Position numbers and translations under genes: made by a program. 64,000 bases of DNA, taken from assembly GCA_964035795.1 (NCBI GenBank), contig OZ038320.1, positions 2,853,896-2,917,895 of the forward strand, given 5' to 3'. Numbering within the stretch: the stretch's first letter is position 1; every line of letters starts with the position of its first letter. Positions 1 to 13,996 of this stretch are shown here, piece after piece. The notes beneath the pieces are model-generated. The model made no database searches. It was given only the letters and a program-made list of their open reading frames with translations, and was not told the DNA's origin. This stretch comes from Pterobdella sp. o SKG-2022 (Eukaryota > Annelida > Clitellata > Hirudinida > Piscicolidae).

Positions 1-345
1 ATGAGATTACTATGAATAATTATCATTGTCAAGTTCGATGATTTGTTTTTTATTTTTTATTTTTTTTATTATTTATCTTTTTTTTATTCTTTTTATTATT
101 TTTATTGTTCATTCTTATTTTTATTATTCATTATTGTTTTTGTTATTCAATATAGTTTTTATTATTAATTATATCAATATTATTTTTATTATTAATTATT
201 TTTTTTATTATTTTTTATTATTTTTGTTGTTCATCATTATTTTGTTATCATTACCATCGTTATTAATATTAACTAGATCTCCTTGATCTTAGTAATAATA
301 ACCATCAGACAGGTGTGGGCGCAATTACAATGTATCACTTTCCAT

Positions 346-456
<111 letters not shown>

Positions 457-2250
457 GAAAATACTAAAAATTATAATCAAAGTAATGATAATAACAATTT
501 TCATTATCATTTGATGCTTTCACCTTAAAATTTATTGCATATACCTATTAAAAATATCATTGTTGTTGTCTCCTAGTTTTGAGCAGTATTTCAACCATAG
601 ATCACTTAAAACTGATAACCGAACTAAAATATTCCTTCAACATCAAACCATTCTTCCCGCTTCTCAAGAAAAAATCAAAAGACTAAAAATTGATTCAAAG
701 CCCTAAAACTAAAAAGCGCTATATAAATAATTAAAATCTGAATTAATAAACGCACCCACAATTTAATCAAATATCCAATGTTAAAAGAGAGTAAGATAGA
801 GTAGTGATAATGTTTGGTTGCGCTCGGTAAATTATGGACTGGTATGCATAAAACCACTCAGAGTGACCTATGCATTATAAGTTGTTGTGCGGGATGGATA
901 TGTGATATGTGTGTATGGGGGAGGGAAGGGGGCTTATGTATGTGTATATAATTACACTTGTGCATGATAGAAATTTTTGTACGTTCTTTCATTTATTTTT
1001 TGAGATGAACTGAATAAAACAGTTTTATATAAATTTAAAATTCAAAATTTAAATATTTATTTATTCAATTTGACTTGAAGTTAATTAAAATCAAAAATAA
1101 TTAGCTAGATCACCCAGAAAACAGACAATTCCAAAGCTTGTGGCCAACTTACTCTTAATATTGTATCATAATTAAATTAATCTTATATACTTGTTAAATT
1201 TTATTTAATAATGCTCATATAAGTTTAATATATTATCTTATAGCTATTTTATAATCCATTTTTACACTATGCAAATAGAATACAGTATTTTGTGGTCTTC
1301 AACGACGTTATCCAGTCATAATTTTGACATTACCTCACATTAGAACCCATTAAAAAAAATGAAAAAAAAACACACATACATATGAATGCGAAAAATAAAT
1401 CAAAAAATAGAAATAATAAAAGGAACTGAAAAAAAAATCTATCAAAGCAATGTGCAATCAATCCAAACATTTTGAAAAAAAAAAAAATTATGTGACCACT
1501 GTTATTACCAAAATGCATTTTTATACCTTCGAACCATCCCTATACCAACTCACCATTACATTACATAGAAACCATATGATGGTTATGATATAAGGTTAGC
1601 TTCTCCAAAAAAACCTCTTTTTGTCGATAAAAATGTAGTTTTAATGAAAATACGTTTAGTTAAAATTTGATCTTTAATTTGAACAATAATAATAATAATA
1701 ATGATAATAAAAACAGAATACGAACTTATTTATAGGAATATTTAACCCTGTGAGTTTCAAATCACAACTGATTGATTGCTAAGCTGAACATTGACCGGAA
1801 AAAATTGCACACAATAACACAACAAAAATAAACTAGTTATAAATATTTCAAGCTGAATAGTACGACATCATTACTCCTACCCTACCATAGCCAACATCCT
1901 ACCTTAACTTCATCTTTACCCTAATCTCTATCATAACTCCCATTTTTCCATAACTCCTACTCCATCATAACCCACACTATACCATAAAAATCTTTCCCTC
2001 CACTTTAACTTTCCAACCTCACCATAAAAACCACATTGCACTATAACTTTCACCACCTTACCGCAACTCTTTCATCTTTTACCCTAACCTCTCCTCTTCA
2101 CCAAAAAATCCCATGGGATTTGATTCAAAATATGTATCAAAACTAATGGCTATGGTTCAAATCTTAAAAAACATGAAACCAACAAACTGCTACACATCAA
2201 AGCAACTTAAGACTATAACGCATCGAGCCACCTTACAATAAAAAACTAAT

Positions 2251-2440
2251 TAGTTGACACACCACAATCAACTGCAACACAGCCAACTACACCACAACCA
2301 ACAGCAACACAACCAACTGCAACACAACCAACTACACCACAACCAACTTCAACACAACCAACTACAACACAACCTACTGCAACACAACCAACTACAACAC
2401 AACCAACTGCAACACAACCAACTACAACACTAAATTATCC
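2251..2440. repeat. CAACTACAACACAAC minisatellite
   Basis: Imperfect tandem units of 12-15 bases, variants of ACAACCAACTACAACAC. A related CA/CCAAC-rich tract continues at about 2540-2700. Long frames across both are low complexity. Confidence 0.85.
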
Positions 2441-3344
2441 TATACGTCACATTATAAAACAATACATCTCTAAACCTCATAGCACATTTCTTTAAAGCGT
2501 TTGAACCTACACTCCTCAAAGTTTTGCCTAACCACATTACCCAACAACACCGCATCCAACCCCATCACTTCACACCCAACCACACCACACAACATCCAGC
2601 CATTCCACATTACTCCCAACCCCACCACATCCAACCACACCACACCACACCCAACTCAACCCAACCACACCACACCCTACCACATCACAAAGAACATCAA
2701 AACAGCACACAATCTCTCCCATGCTTTTATAGTTTTCTACACCATTTTAATGTCCCTTCTTGATTCTGTTCTTTATTATCGCACGTATAGAGTGAGTGAT
2801 TTATTTCAATTGATAGATGCAGTCGTTATTTCTGGACTTCCGCCATTGCGCCACTTTCTATTGCTTGTTCTTTATACAGAATAATAAAACTGCTTTAACT
2901 TATATGTATAAAGTTAGCGCTCTTTAACAAAGGGATTTGTCAGAGTGCTTTCATTGAAGTTATTATTTATGCATTGTGTTTTATGTCTTCAACTTCTTTT
3001 GAAATACTCGCGCAATAGTATTACAGCGAAAATGTATGGAAACAGGTTTATTTGGATATCAATTCAAATGTTTTTTGAGGGATATGTACTTGAAGATCAT
3101 TAATACATTATGATTGATTTTCTGATGTGTTGTTTAAGAAATATATGATGATAAAGGGCCCAAAATCAACATTCAAGTTACCCAACTAAATTCGGGTCCC
3201 ACCCAATAGGGTTTCGGTTGCGTAATCATTAGTTTTTGTAGACGCTACTCAGTGACATCAAAACCAAAGATTCTCAAATTTTTTATATAGATAAAAACCC
3301 ACCAAAGATGATTAAAGACTTAAATTCATATAGCGCAGACTCAC

Positions 3345-6300
3345 ATTGAAGTGTAGTTGTTTTGAAATTCCAATGAGAATGCATTGCAAGCTGATGGAGA
3401 AGAGAAGAAGGAGGGAGTACTGTGGGGTTGATGAGGTTGGGTTAGGTGCATGGTCGATAAGGAATTTTGTTTGGTTTGTTGAAGAGGTTATCGATGGACT
3501 TAAGGTGTTTTATATCTTATTTAGGTTGGTATTGTTAAAATTCTCTTTTTAACAAATACTTAGACGCAAATTTCTAAAATTTTGCTTTGAAAACTTGGAA
3601 TAAATAAAGAATATTAATTTTTAAAACAAAAATTTCATACATACTAATAAATAAAGAAGTCAAAAACTCCACTCAAATTAATTATCGTTCCAAGATCTGC
3701 ACGTAATAGAACTTGGAAATATTAAATCAAAAATTCACTTTTAAAATTTCAGTTGAGTAGTTTTTTTTAAATTTTGAAAAATATCTAAGAACTTTTCATG
3801 GAGAAAAAACCAACTTTGATTAAAAAGAAGACAATTTTTATATCAAAAATACAAAATTTTCATATAATTTTTTGCAAACACTTTTTTGAGTTTGATATAA
3901 TTTATTGTTTTTTAATACTCAACTTTTTTCACTTTTCTCAATCAATATCAACCCAAAAAAACTTAAACCACTATCCAAAGTGTTACTCCATTGAACCACC
4001 ATTTTTAATACTTCCACTTGTGCCGTAATCAAAAGGTGGAATTTCATTTATAAATCATCTTAAACTTGAAATATTTTTAACTTCTCAACATATCATTACT
4101 AAAGCATAAACTCATGATTGACTTTGAACTCCAACCCACCCATCACACACTTTCCAATCTCTCCCTCCCCCTTACCTCCCTTAAACATACTAACATTCAT
4201 CACACCCTCTACAAATTCTTATCTCCCAAACTCACATCCAGCCACCCAAAACACTCCAAACTCACACCCGTCCACAACACCACCAAACTTACAAATCCCA
4301 GGAAGCACACACTTTCAGAACAAGCACCACAACAGCCAAGAAAACTTAAACAGGAAACAAAAATCCCCAATAATAAAAGGAACAAGGGCATTTGTAGTAG
4401 GTTTAAAAGTACATTCGACGAAGAAAACGAGAGACGCGGCGCAGATGCTGTTGATAATATTGAAGTCGGTGACGATTGGGGGAGTGGGGATGGTGGTGGT
4501 TTTGGGGGAGTTGAAGCTGTGTTGAATTTCAAAATGGATTCTTTGTCAGGAATGATGTATGTGTGAGAAATGTTTTCCTGGTTTAGATACAACCACACTC
4601 CACTTGACATCAATAACAAACCCAATACCTGCGGTGAGAGAATGGTGTGAAGAGATGGTGGTGTGAGGAGGTGGTGGTGTGGGGGGGGGGGTGGGAGGTG
4701 GTAATGTTGGTGGTGGAGTTTGAGAGTGGTTGTGTGAAAAAATAATTAAATAATATTCATCCCAAGATTTATTTTAAAATACAATATAAAATGCTATCAA
4801 ATTTTGTGCGAAAAAAAGTGTTTGAATAAAATCATTCAGATTTCATTGCTTATTTGAGAAAAACGGAGTAGCGTGAAGACAATTTAACAAAAAGAAGAGA
4901 TGGGTGTATGATTGATAGGAGTTTCGATTGATGGATGGGGGTGGAAAAAGCTTGAAACATGTAAATAAACACTTATTAATGGTTCGACATGATACAAGAA
5001 TGGGAATTGTTTTCAGATTATCGACAGCATGACTGGCTTGACGTGAAAGTAGTGATACTGTTTTGAAGGGGGATTTTGGGCGGGGTTTGAGGTGGTTTTA
5101 TGATGGAATAAATGTTTGCTTGAGAAGCTTTTAGTTATTTTTATGGTTTTAGTTTTTTTTAATTCACTTGAATCATGCAAAAGTATTTTTTCAATAAAGT
5201 AATAAAGTTTCGACCTAATCCTTAGGGAAGTTCTATATTTTAAACAAAAATAATTACTTTCATGAATAAATCAACTATTAATTCAAATCAGCCTTTAAAA
5301 TATTCATTTCTTTATTTTTTGTTTAAAAATGAAAAACTCATGCAAAGTTCTTAATTTAAAAAAAAAAAATTAAATGACAAATATGGCGAGTAAATGACGC
5401 CATTTTGAATCGGTCCGAGTGAAGGATTCGAGTTTACCGATTTTCGTATCAATCAGGTCGAGTTGTTTCCATAGAAACGAAAAAATCAATGATGAAAAGT
5501 TAATTTAAGTTATGATTTGTGGGGTTGTTACTGAGATTTTTAATAATAAATTTGTTAAAAATAACAAAGAATGAAGAATTCTGAATATATTTCTTTATAA
5601 ATATCAGTTGAACCAAAGAGGTTATATAGCGCCTAAATGGATGGTTCAAAAAAACAAAACTATTTTTAAAAAATATTTCAAGCTTGTATAGGCGCAATCA
5701 ACAAACTTATAGCGTAAATTATTAATCAAAAACATAAAAAATAGATCTTCAAAGCATAATTGGGTCCGTAAAACTCCGGCATAAGTTCTTTTTCAAAGTT
5801 ATTAAATAAGAAGCATGATTTATATGTCTGTCGTTTAGAGTTAGGTTTCTCATTGTTTAAAGTCGTATGAGAATTTGCAAGATTCACCGATCATTCTCAA
5901 CACCAGAGTACATCGTCAGTGGTTCCATGTACTTTATAATTATTTCATTATTATTTCAATATTATTTTTTTTGAATTTTTATTTTTATTATTTCTTTTTT
6001 CATTATTATTTTTATTATTTTTTTTTATATTGTTAATTTTATTATTTTAATAATATTATTATTTGATTCTTTAAACCACATGTGATTCAATTTTTTCAGT
6101 TAGAACTAAGAAGCTTAAAGATGATTAAGTGCATTTTGAAAGAATTCTTGACACTTATAACAATAATTACACTGTTCTCCTCATCATTTACTTGGAATAA
6201 ATTGACCATGATGACTATATCATACTTTTTATAAAGGATTTTTGATTCTGTGTTAATAGCAAATAATTGTAGAAATAATGGAAATATTTGTAGAAATGAA

Positions 6301-8856
6301 GACAGAGAAATAGCGTTGGAAGATAAAAGCAGTAGTGGTGATGGTGATGATGATTAGTGGGAGGAGATAATAATGATGACACAGATGACAGGAAAGTAAA
6401 ATGTTATTAAGATTCTTTAAAAATGTATTATGAAAAATATGAGGAAAAAATGAAAGAAAATGAAGATGAAGATGATGGTGGAGAGAAAGAAAATAAGAAA
6501 AAATGATGGAGTATTAGAAAAAGAAAGCTGAAAAAGATGAAGAAGAAGATGATGATAATAAAAATAAAAAAAAAAGAAAATGATTTTAAAAATAATGAGG
6601 AAAAGGAACTTAAAGACGATGATGGTTATGCTGCTAAATGGGGATAATGAGAAGAAAGATGAAGATGAGAAAGAAGATGATATACACGATGATTATTAGA
6701 TTTAAAAAAAAATGAAAAAAAATGAAAAATAGGATTCAAAAAAATTAAAAATTATGGTGATACTTATGATGATCAAAATGGTTGATGAAAAAATAAAAGA
6801 ATAAAAAAAAGAGGAAGAAGAGGATGATAATGATGATGACAGATAAGAAATGGGACGTGCTGTCATCAAAACCTCTTTCTTTACGACGCCTCAAAATTCT
6901 GAGCAAAGCTATTTCAATTTTTAATTTTGTGCTCTTCTATGAGAAATTTCTATATGGGAATAATGCTTACTTTTTTTTTATTTATATTTTTCATTTATTT
7001 ATACTTTTTTTTGTATTTATATTATTTTGAAATTTCTTTTTCTCATTATTTAAAACAAATAGAAGCTCAAGATAGAGTTCAAGTTGAAGAAAACTTATGT
7101 CTGAATTCGTCAAAATTTGAAATTTAATTATTCAATTTGCATATATAATGACAAAATAATTCAGTTACAAAGAAATTAAATTTATTAATAAAATTAAATT
7201 TCAATTAAATTTCAAAAAATTCTTTTATTTTTCTCAAAACGAAGTTTTGTATACGTTAATGCTTATAAGAATAAATACCTTTAAAAAGTGGTATCTGAGA
7301 CTTTTCAATAATTACTTTGAATAAATAATAGCACATTTCGAAAATTTTTTAGAAACTTCTTTAAAAATATTCGTAGGTCATGCTTCAATCATAAGAAATC
7401 AAAAATCATCTGTTATTGAGAATCGAATCATTTTGAAAAATTTTGCGCTTACTTTCTTTTGATTTCTCATGTTCTAATAATCTCATCTAATATTTAAAAT
7501 AATATAAAGCGCTTTTTTAGCTTCATTCAATCGACTTCTGTTACAAACAGCTTTGAAAAAAACTTTTAATTTTAGAAAAAGAATAGATAGATAAAAAAAA
7601 TTGAGTTAAAGGGTTATCGTATCCAAAAAAAAGTATTGGGCCTAAAACCTTTGCCACAAATAAGGAAACCTTAGGAACCTGGCCTGTTGAAAAATGACTT
7701 ATAAAACAAATCGTATTCGAGGCAGGGTTGGCTCTAGAATGAGTTTTGTTCTTAGGCAGATAAATAAAAAATCTATGGTAAGTTTTTCAAAATAGTTATC
7801 TTGAAAGAATAGGTGATCCCAAGAGGTTACTGGAGCACGAAACAAGATTTTCAGATTCTACACTTAAAGAGTAGCAACCCTACCAAGTAGCAGACCTGAG
7901 TGCTGAAGTTTGAAAATGGAATCTTGACGATAGACTCAGAACGATGAGGTAGTTTTTCAAGTGTTTTTTTGTGCTTGACGTTGTTTCGTTTTTGCTCTAA
8001 TCTTCTGTGGCTACAAAAGCTGTTAGTTTTTTGAGGCTTAGAAGTCATAATAAGTTTAACTAAGATAGATTTTGTAAAATATGAACAACTTAATTTAAAC
8101 TGCTCAAGCGCCATCTGAAAGGTAAAACAAAAAATTATCAAGCTATATGTGATGACCATAAAAATTTTGTACATAAGGTTGATGAAATATTTGATATTTT
8201 CGAAACTAATTTGAAAGAAATTAAATTTTTTTCAAATTTTTGAGCACTACAACTTTTGTCTACACTGTTGTTGGATACATTATTTATTGTTGCCAAGTAC
8301 ACACTCATTAAAAACATGTAGAAACACACTCAAAAAAATTTTTTTTTGAAATTTATTTAAATATTAGATCTGATAAAACTTAAAATTTAGTATGGCATAA
8401 ATCCCAAAAAAAAGAAAAAATTTTCTTGATACAAACCACACATGAACAGTAAATTCAAAATGTGCATAAACCAAAAATTTTCATAAACTACCCACTGAAA
8501 GTTGTAAAAACAACAATAAAAAATATATTTGTTTTGAATTAAAATTTCAAAATTATCCTTTTGTTCATCAAATTAAGCGCTATAAACCACAATGAAACAA
8601 AGATAATAAAAACAACCATCCATAAACTAACCAGAAAGATGAAGTTAGCTACCACAAGAACCAACTGGAAACAAACTCCTTTGCATTCCTTCCACTTGCA
8701 ACACTCGTGTAGCCTGGAAGCGCTTTCGCACACACATCTGTTCACCCACCCTCCCATCCTCTCTCCCAATCTCTTCCTTATACACCTCGACAAGACGGAA
8801 TTCAAACAGATGTAATCTCTGGGTTTTTCTTTATTTTTCATGCTTTTCCAGCCCAT
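3345..8856 (-). CDS. TSPAN: tetraspanin (partial, three exons)
   Basis: Membrane-organising four-pass protein. Exon 1 is 8632-8856 (75 codons). It ends in hydrophobic CFQLVLVVANFIFL, the start of membrane segment 1, then donor GTTAGT. Exon 2 is 4293-4628 (112 codons). It completes segment 1 (VLGLLLMSSGVWLYL), then encodes a proline/serine-rich first extracellular loop, segment 2 and the hallmark FLGCCGACSESVCFLGF, with donor GTAAGT. Exon 3 is 3345-3419 (25 codons) and gives segment 3 (YSLLLLFSISLQCILIGI), donor GTGAGT. All joins are phase 0. The first extracellular loop (about 45 residues with a PPKPPPSPLP stretch) is long for the family. The start at 8856 gives an unusually long cytoplasmic N-terminus; an internal Met at codon 34 is an alternative. 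The large loop and segment 4 were not found. The family is secure from the CCG motif and membrane layout; the subfamily is not known. Confidence 0.8.
5465..5478. promoter_or_regulatory. RFX X-box with nearby YY1-like site
   Basis: GTTTCCATAGAAAC is a perfect match to the X-box palindrome GTTNCCATRGNAAC bound by RFX factors. A YY1-like core (AAAATGGCGTC on the minus strand) lies about 60 bases away near 5398-5408. Both sit in the first intron of the tetraspanin, in a locally GC-richer stretch (5390-5480). This could be an internal promoter or enhancer; no transcript is evident. Confidence 0.5.
6325..6840. repeat. purine-rich GAT/GAA degenerate repeat
   Basis: About 500 bases of interrupted GATGAT, GAAGAA and AAAAAT units on the plus strand, inside tetraspanin intron 1. 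No coding signal. Confidence 0.8.
7884..8114 (-). CDS. candidate exon, unknown protein
   Basis: A 77-codon open stretch preceded by a very strong acceptor (TTTTGTTTTACCTTTCAG) and ending at donor GTAGGG; donor GTCTGC at 7895 is an alternative. The product begins MALEQFKLSCSYFTK, is basic in the middle (RRLEQKRNNVKHKK) and has mixed composition unlike the surrounding AT-rich DNA. A further possible minus-strand coding piece lies at 8138-8260. It sits inside tetraspanin intron 1 on the same strand but cannot be joined there without breaking membrane segment 1. It may be an alternative exon or part of another gene. I do not recognise it. Confidence 0.3.
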
Positions 8857-8969
8857 TTCATCTGTGAAAATAATTTTATTGAGTTCCGTTTTATTTTAAT
8901 GGTTTTTGATAAATTTTGTTATTTTTAGATTTAATTTTAAATAATTATTAATTAAATTTAATTTCCCAA

Positions 8970-9856
8970 TTACGATTCTATACGAAACGCACCAAAAGTG
9001 ATCTTAGCGACCAAGTTTTTAGAAGAGGGGAACTCGGTGGTATTATAATTATTAATATTCTCGTGCTTGACTTTTTTCCTAAAATCTTTACTGTTATTTT
9101 TAAAACTATTATCTTTAATAATATCTTCTCTAACGTTGGGGTTTGTTACCACACTACCCTGTCCTTCAAACGATTTTTTGGATATTTTATTTTTGATTTT
9201 TTTATAATTTTTTCTCGTAAATTCCTCATTTGAATACAAATCAAGCTGTATAGAGTCATTTATTTTGATTTCATTTCTCAGTTTCGAATCATCGTAGAAT
9301 GACAAAGTGTTATGAACGTTAGATGTATCTTGAGTAGGGAGAGAAGAAAGAGAATTGCAAAACTTCGACCGTATGAAAGTCTCTTTAGAAGTTGTGGAAG
9401 CAGTCAATAAACCATTAGAGCTTGTAATTATAGATAGAGTATTACTTTTGTGTGAAGCGAGTGAGTCTTCCTTCTTGTTGGGCGATGGTAAGCCCTCTCT
9501 AAACACGGGTCTGCAAGCGTTAGATGATACTAAGATCCTAGGAAGTGTTTGATGGGTGCTCGAGCCCAAGTCGCTGTGAGGATGGGAGCTGTGACGAGGT
9601 GAGTAAGTGCTGTAAAAATTTTGAAGCGTATTATGATGGCTTAGGTCGGTGATTGGAGGGTTAAGATCTGTGTAGTGAGGGTTCACAGAAACTTGATGGC
9701 TTAATGACGTGATGTGGGAGCTCAAAGAGGTATTGTGAGAATTGAGAGAGGTGTGGTGGTGAGGGTGTTGGTCAAGAAAAAGAGTCTGCGGAGATGAGGT
9801 GTGGTCTGATATTGTTTGGTCCACAATGTCGTATATATCTTCATTCATCAAATCTG
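8970..9856 (-). CDS. unknown protein, long terminal exon
   Basis: About 294 codons open on the minus strand to a TAA stop, with an acceptor (CACACAG) at the upstream edge, so probably the last exon of a gene whose 5' part is unplaced. The product starts (D)LMNEDIYDIVDQ. A His/Ser/Thr/Asn-rich block with loosely repeated SLNSHNTSLSSH-type units follows (residues about 30-90). Then comes a Ser-rich centre and a Lys/Asn-rich block (KNYKKIKNKISKK). The end is LVAKITFGAFRIES. No membrane segment or known domain is visible. The composition suggests a disordered intracellular tail or regulatory protein. The 3' side stops 113 bases before the tetraspanin start. Confidence 0.5.
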
Positions 9857-9974
9857 CTGTGTGAAAAGTGTTGGTGTGTTTGAATGTTAAGTATTATATT
9901 ACTTTATGCTGAAGCATAATGCCATTTATGTCCATATAGTTTTTTGTATTATTAAGATGACCTAAAAGTCAGTC

Positions 9975-10526
<552 letters not shown>

Positions 10527-11734
10527 TGAGAAAATATTTACTTGTGAAATTAATATAATTTTTTTATAGATTAATATCTTGCAAAATAGTTCATCATGAG
10601 AATTACTTTGTACAAATTCTTTGATAAATTTTAGTGCATAATTTTCAAAAAAACTATACATCAAAAATAAAGTTTATGAAATTTTCATGAAAGAATAGCT
10701 TCTAAAAAAAATAAAAACAAAAAAATATTTTTTCAAAACACCGTGTTGTATATGTGTTTGCTTGCAAGGATGATGAAAGACCCAGAAATTTTTGCAGTGC
10801 TTGATGGATGGATTATACAAAACTACATTATTCAATTGATTTTTCAAACAAAAAAAAACGATTTTCATTGTTTTTCTCAATTGTTACATTTTTTCTTCTT
10901 GTAAGTTCTATTATTGATCCGGAATTTTTTGAAAGCGGTCATTGATATTTGGAGGAATCACTCTATTTGATTTATGTTGTTTTGTTGTAAGTTTTTGTTG
11001 GAAAAAATATAAGTGAAAAAAAGTTATTCATATATATATATATCTCTTTTGTTGTTGTTAATTTTTTTTAAAAACACATAAACAAAAAAATGCTTTCATG
11101 AATTGCTTTTTTTATATAGAATTTTTGTTAAAAACTATCAACGGTTTATTAACTATAAATAATGTTTTCATATAGAACATCAATAAAAAAATGATATCCC
11201 TTATTTTGTTTTTACTCAAATTATTTATAGTTTTTGTGAAGCTCACCAATTTTTGCACTTGAAATTTTTCCATCATTAAGTTAATAATCAGTGATTGTTA
11301 TAATTTCAAATAAATACTGAGTTTATTTTTATCCCATGAAAAAACAAAGCAAAAAAGTAAAAACAGTGAAAAGCGATAGAAAAATAATTTTTTTTAGCTT
11401 TATCTTCATGTAAAAGTTTTGCTCCCATGAAAATTAAAGTATTTTTTTTTGTCTCATAAATTCTAAAAATGATTTTTTCGTCAAAAAAAACTTTTCATAT
11501 AATACATTTACAGTATTACTGTCAATCAATAATTGAATGAAGAATATTTTGAAATCAAAGTTAGATTCCTCATATCAATGTGTAGAACATAGTTAATATA
11601 TATTTTTTTTTATTTAAAAAAAAATAATATTTTAAAACTCTAAACTGTATACTTATCTAGAACCGGAACTTGAACATCATTGGTCAACAAAACATGTTTA
11701 TCTGTTCGTATAACAATAATAACACCAATATTGC

Positions 11735-12005
11735 ATAGATCAGTAACAAAATGATACAACGTATATAACATGTACAACACTATATAACAGTTTAAAACAT
11801 TAAATAACACGAAATAGCATCAACTAACCTTATACACTACTATGTAACATCATATAACGTCAAATAACATTATATAACATTGAATACTATTAAAAAAATG
11901 AAATAAAATTTTAAATTATTATATAACATCGTATAACAATAAAAACATAAAATAACACATACAACATGAAATAACATATATAACAATATGTAACATTATA
12001 ACAAC
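11735..12005. repeat. degenerate ATAACAT-type tandem repeat
   Basis: A run of variants of TATAACATCATATAAC with a spacing of roughly 10-11 bases, for example around 11840-11880 and 11930-12000. Too degenerate for an exact unit. Confidence 0.6.
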
Positions 12006-12487
12006 AACAATCACAACTGACACTGTAGCTACGAACAATATGTTCCGTCAAGGGGACTTGACTCATGGTGTCTTGAATATATTAGAAGTTACTGCAACAC
12101 TTTATTCAATTAATATTTGTGCTTGTGTCAGTATGTATGTGTGCGTGTGTTAACATGTGCGTGTTTGTGTGTGTTTTAAAATGTGTTTATACATTTATTT
12201 AAACATAGCTATGTATAGTTATTTATAAATCTATTTATAGATATATTGATCCCAAATACAAATTTTTTCAATAAATATTTTTTTATGAGAGTTTACCAGT
12301 TTCTTGTAGAATAATATGAATATCTACATAACTTTATTTATTAATATTTATTTTTGTTTCAAATATATTTTTTCAAATTTTTATTTATTTATTTCATTAT
12401 ATAACTACGTTTTTTGTATTTCTTCAACTTTTTCAAATTATAAAATTTCCCGATAACATCGTTGCATTTAAGTTTCAAGATGCTGAC

Positions 12488-12554
12488 CTCATGATAATAT
12501 GTTTTGAAACTGCTTCCACCCTCGTTTCCATCAGTTTCAATGAGTGTACAATTA
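12488..12554 (-). CDS. candidate exon, unknown
   Basis: 67 bases with acceptor CACCCTAG and donor GTCAGC on the minus strand. It encodes NCTLIETDGNEGGSSFKTYY-HE, a mixed composition unlike the flanks. It may belong to the same minus-strand gene as the 8970-9856 terminal exon, but the phases do not join directly, so intermediate exons would be needed. Confidence 0.25.
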
Positions 12555-13404
12555 CTAGGGTGAAATGCAACTTTAACAGTATTTTAATTATTTTGTTTTT
12601 TTATTATTGTTATTATTTTTCATTATTTTTAATATTTGTTATTATTTTTTTGAATTTTTTATTGTTGTTATTATGTTTTCTCATTTTTATTATATTTTTT
12701 ATTCGGTTATATTTTCTGAAAAAATGCAAAAAAATTTTGTGCTTCAAACAGCAGAATAAAACAAAGGTTTTCTTATTCTTTGGTGTTAATCACAGCTATT
12801 TCATATGGAATGGCGTCAATTGTTTTCTACAAGTCCTAATAATTCCAATCATTTGAATATGGAAATATATCAACTCAAAAAAAAATTGTTAAAATTGAGA
12901 ACTGTTAGCTAAAAAATGAAATCATTCATTTTTCCCATCAATATTTTACCATTATACACTTGTATGAGAAAGTTGAATTTTGTTTTGATCGGGCATTTGT
13001 TAGGTTCCTAACCACAATGGAGGACTATATCACCTATATTATTGTTAGTACAGTGCTATTTGAAGTCCAATAACAAATGTTCATTTCTTATTCTATTGGA
13101 TTATTTTTATTGGTAAATTCTAATTTTTGAATTACGTTCAACCGCACAGTTTTCTCCAAAATAAAATTTCTCTGTTGAATTAATATTTCTTTAAATCGAA
13201 AAAATATTTGAAAAAACAAACACAGTAAAAACTTTGGTGAAACATTGATAACGATAAAAAGGATTTTTTACGTTTTAATCAGTAAGATATTCTTCTTTTT
13301 TTTATGGTTATTTATATTATTTTTTTTAACGTTACTAATATTATTGTTATTTTTTTTTTAAATATTATTATTTTTATTATTGAAATATAGATCTTAAAAC
13401 ATAC

Positions 13405-13485
13405 TTCAACTTCGGTGTTACAGAGGCAAAACTCAGGATTTTCGATTGTTTTTGATCGTTCTTCGACGTTTCTTTTTGAAGATTG
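13405..13485 (-). CDS. candidate exon, unknown
   Basis: 81 bases (27 codons, phase 0 at both ends) between acceptor GGACATAG and donor GTATGT. It encodes a stretch ending TIENPEFCLCNTEVE. Not recognised; the splice signals and composition are the only support. Confidence 0.25.
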
Positions 13486-13996
13486 CTATGTCCGTTGAAA
13501 CTTTTATATAAAAATTCAATTAATTGTTTTTATTCTTATTGTTTTACTTATTTTTTTTATTTATTGGAAATAGTTAAAAATTTTTTTATATTTCAATTTA
13601 TGTAAATTTTTTATACCTTTCATTATTATTATTATTATTTTGATTGTTTTCATTATCCACTATGTTTAATTCTACACTCATAAGTAGTTCACAAAAACAT
13701 ATTTAAATGCTCAAAATCATCGAACAAAACGTAATTATGGAAAACCCCAGTACTCACACACATATCACCAACCATGAAAAATACACCAATTAAAGCTATA
13801 AAAAACAATAACCAATGTTAATTGAACTCTATCAAAATCTACAGTTATATTTCTGTTTCATTAAAACAGAACCTTGCGGTTTTCCACTTATATAGCCGCT
13901 TTTTTGTCTATACTTTTCCGTTATTTTATGTCTGTCTGTGTGCTTGGTGTATAATGTATCTATGTATAATCTCCATATTCTTGGGTATGTTATTCA

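Noticed and set aside
4114..4566. Plus-strand frames of 135-150 codons
   Set aside because: Antisense shadows of tetraspanin exon 2, which has the CCG motif and splice sites.
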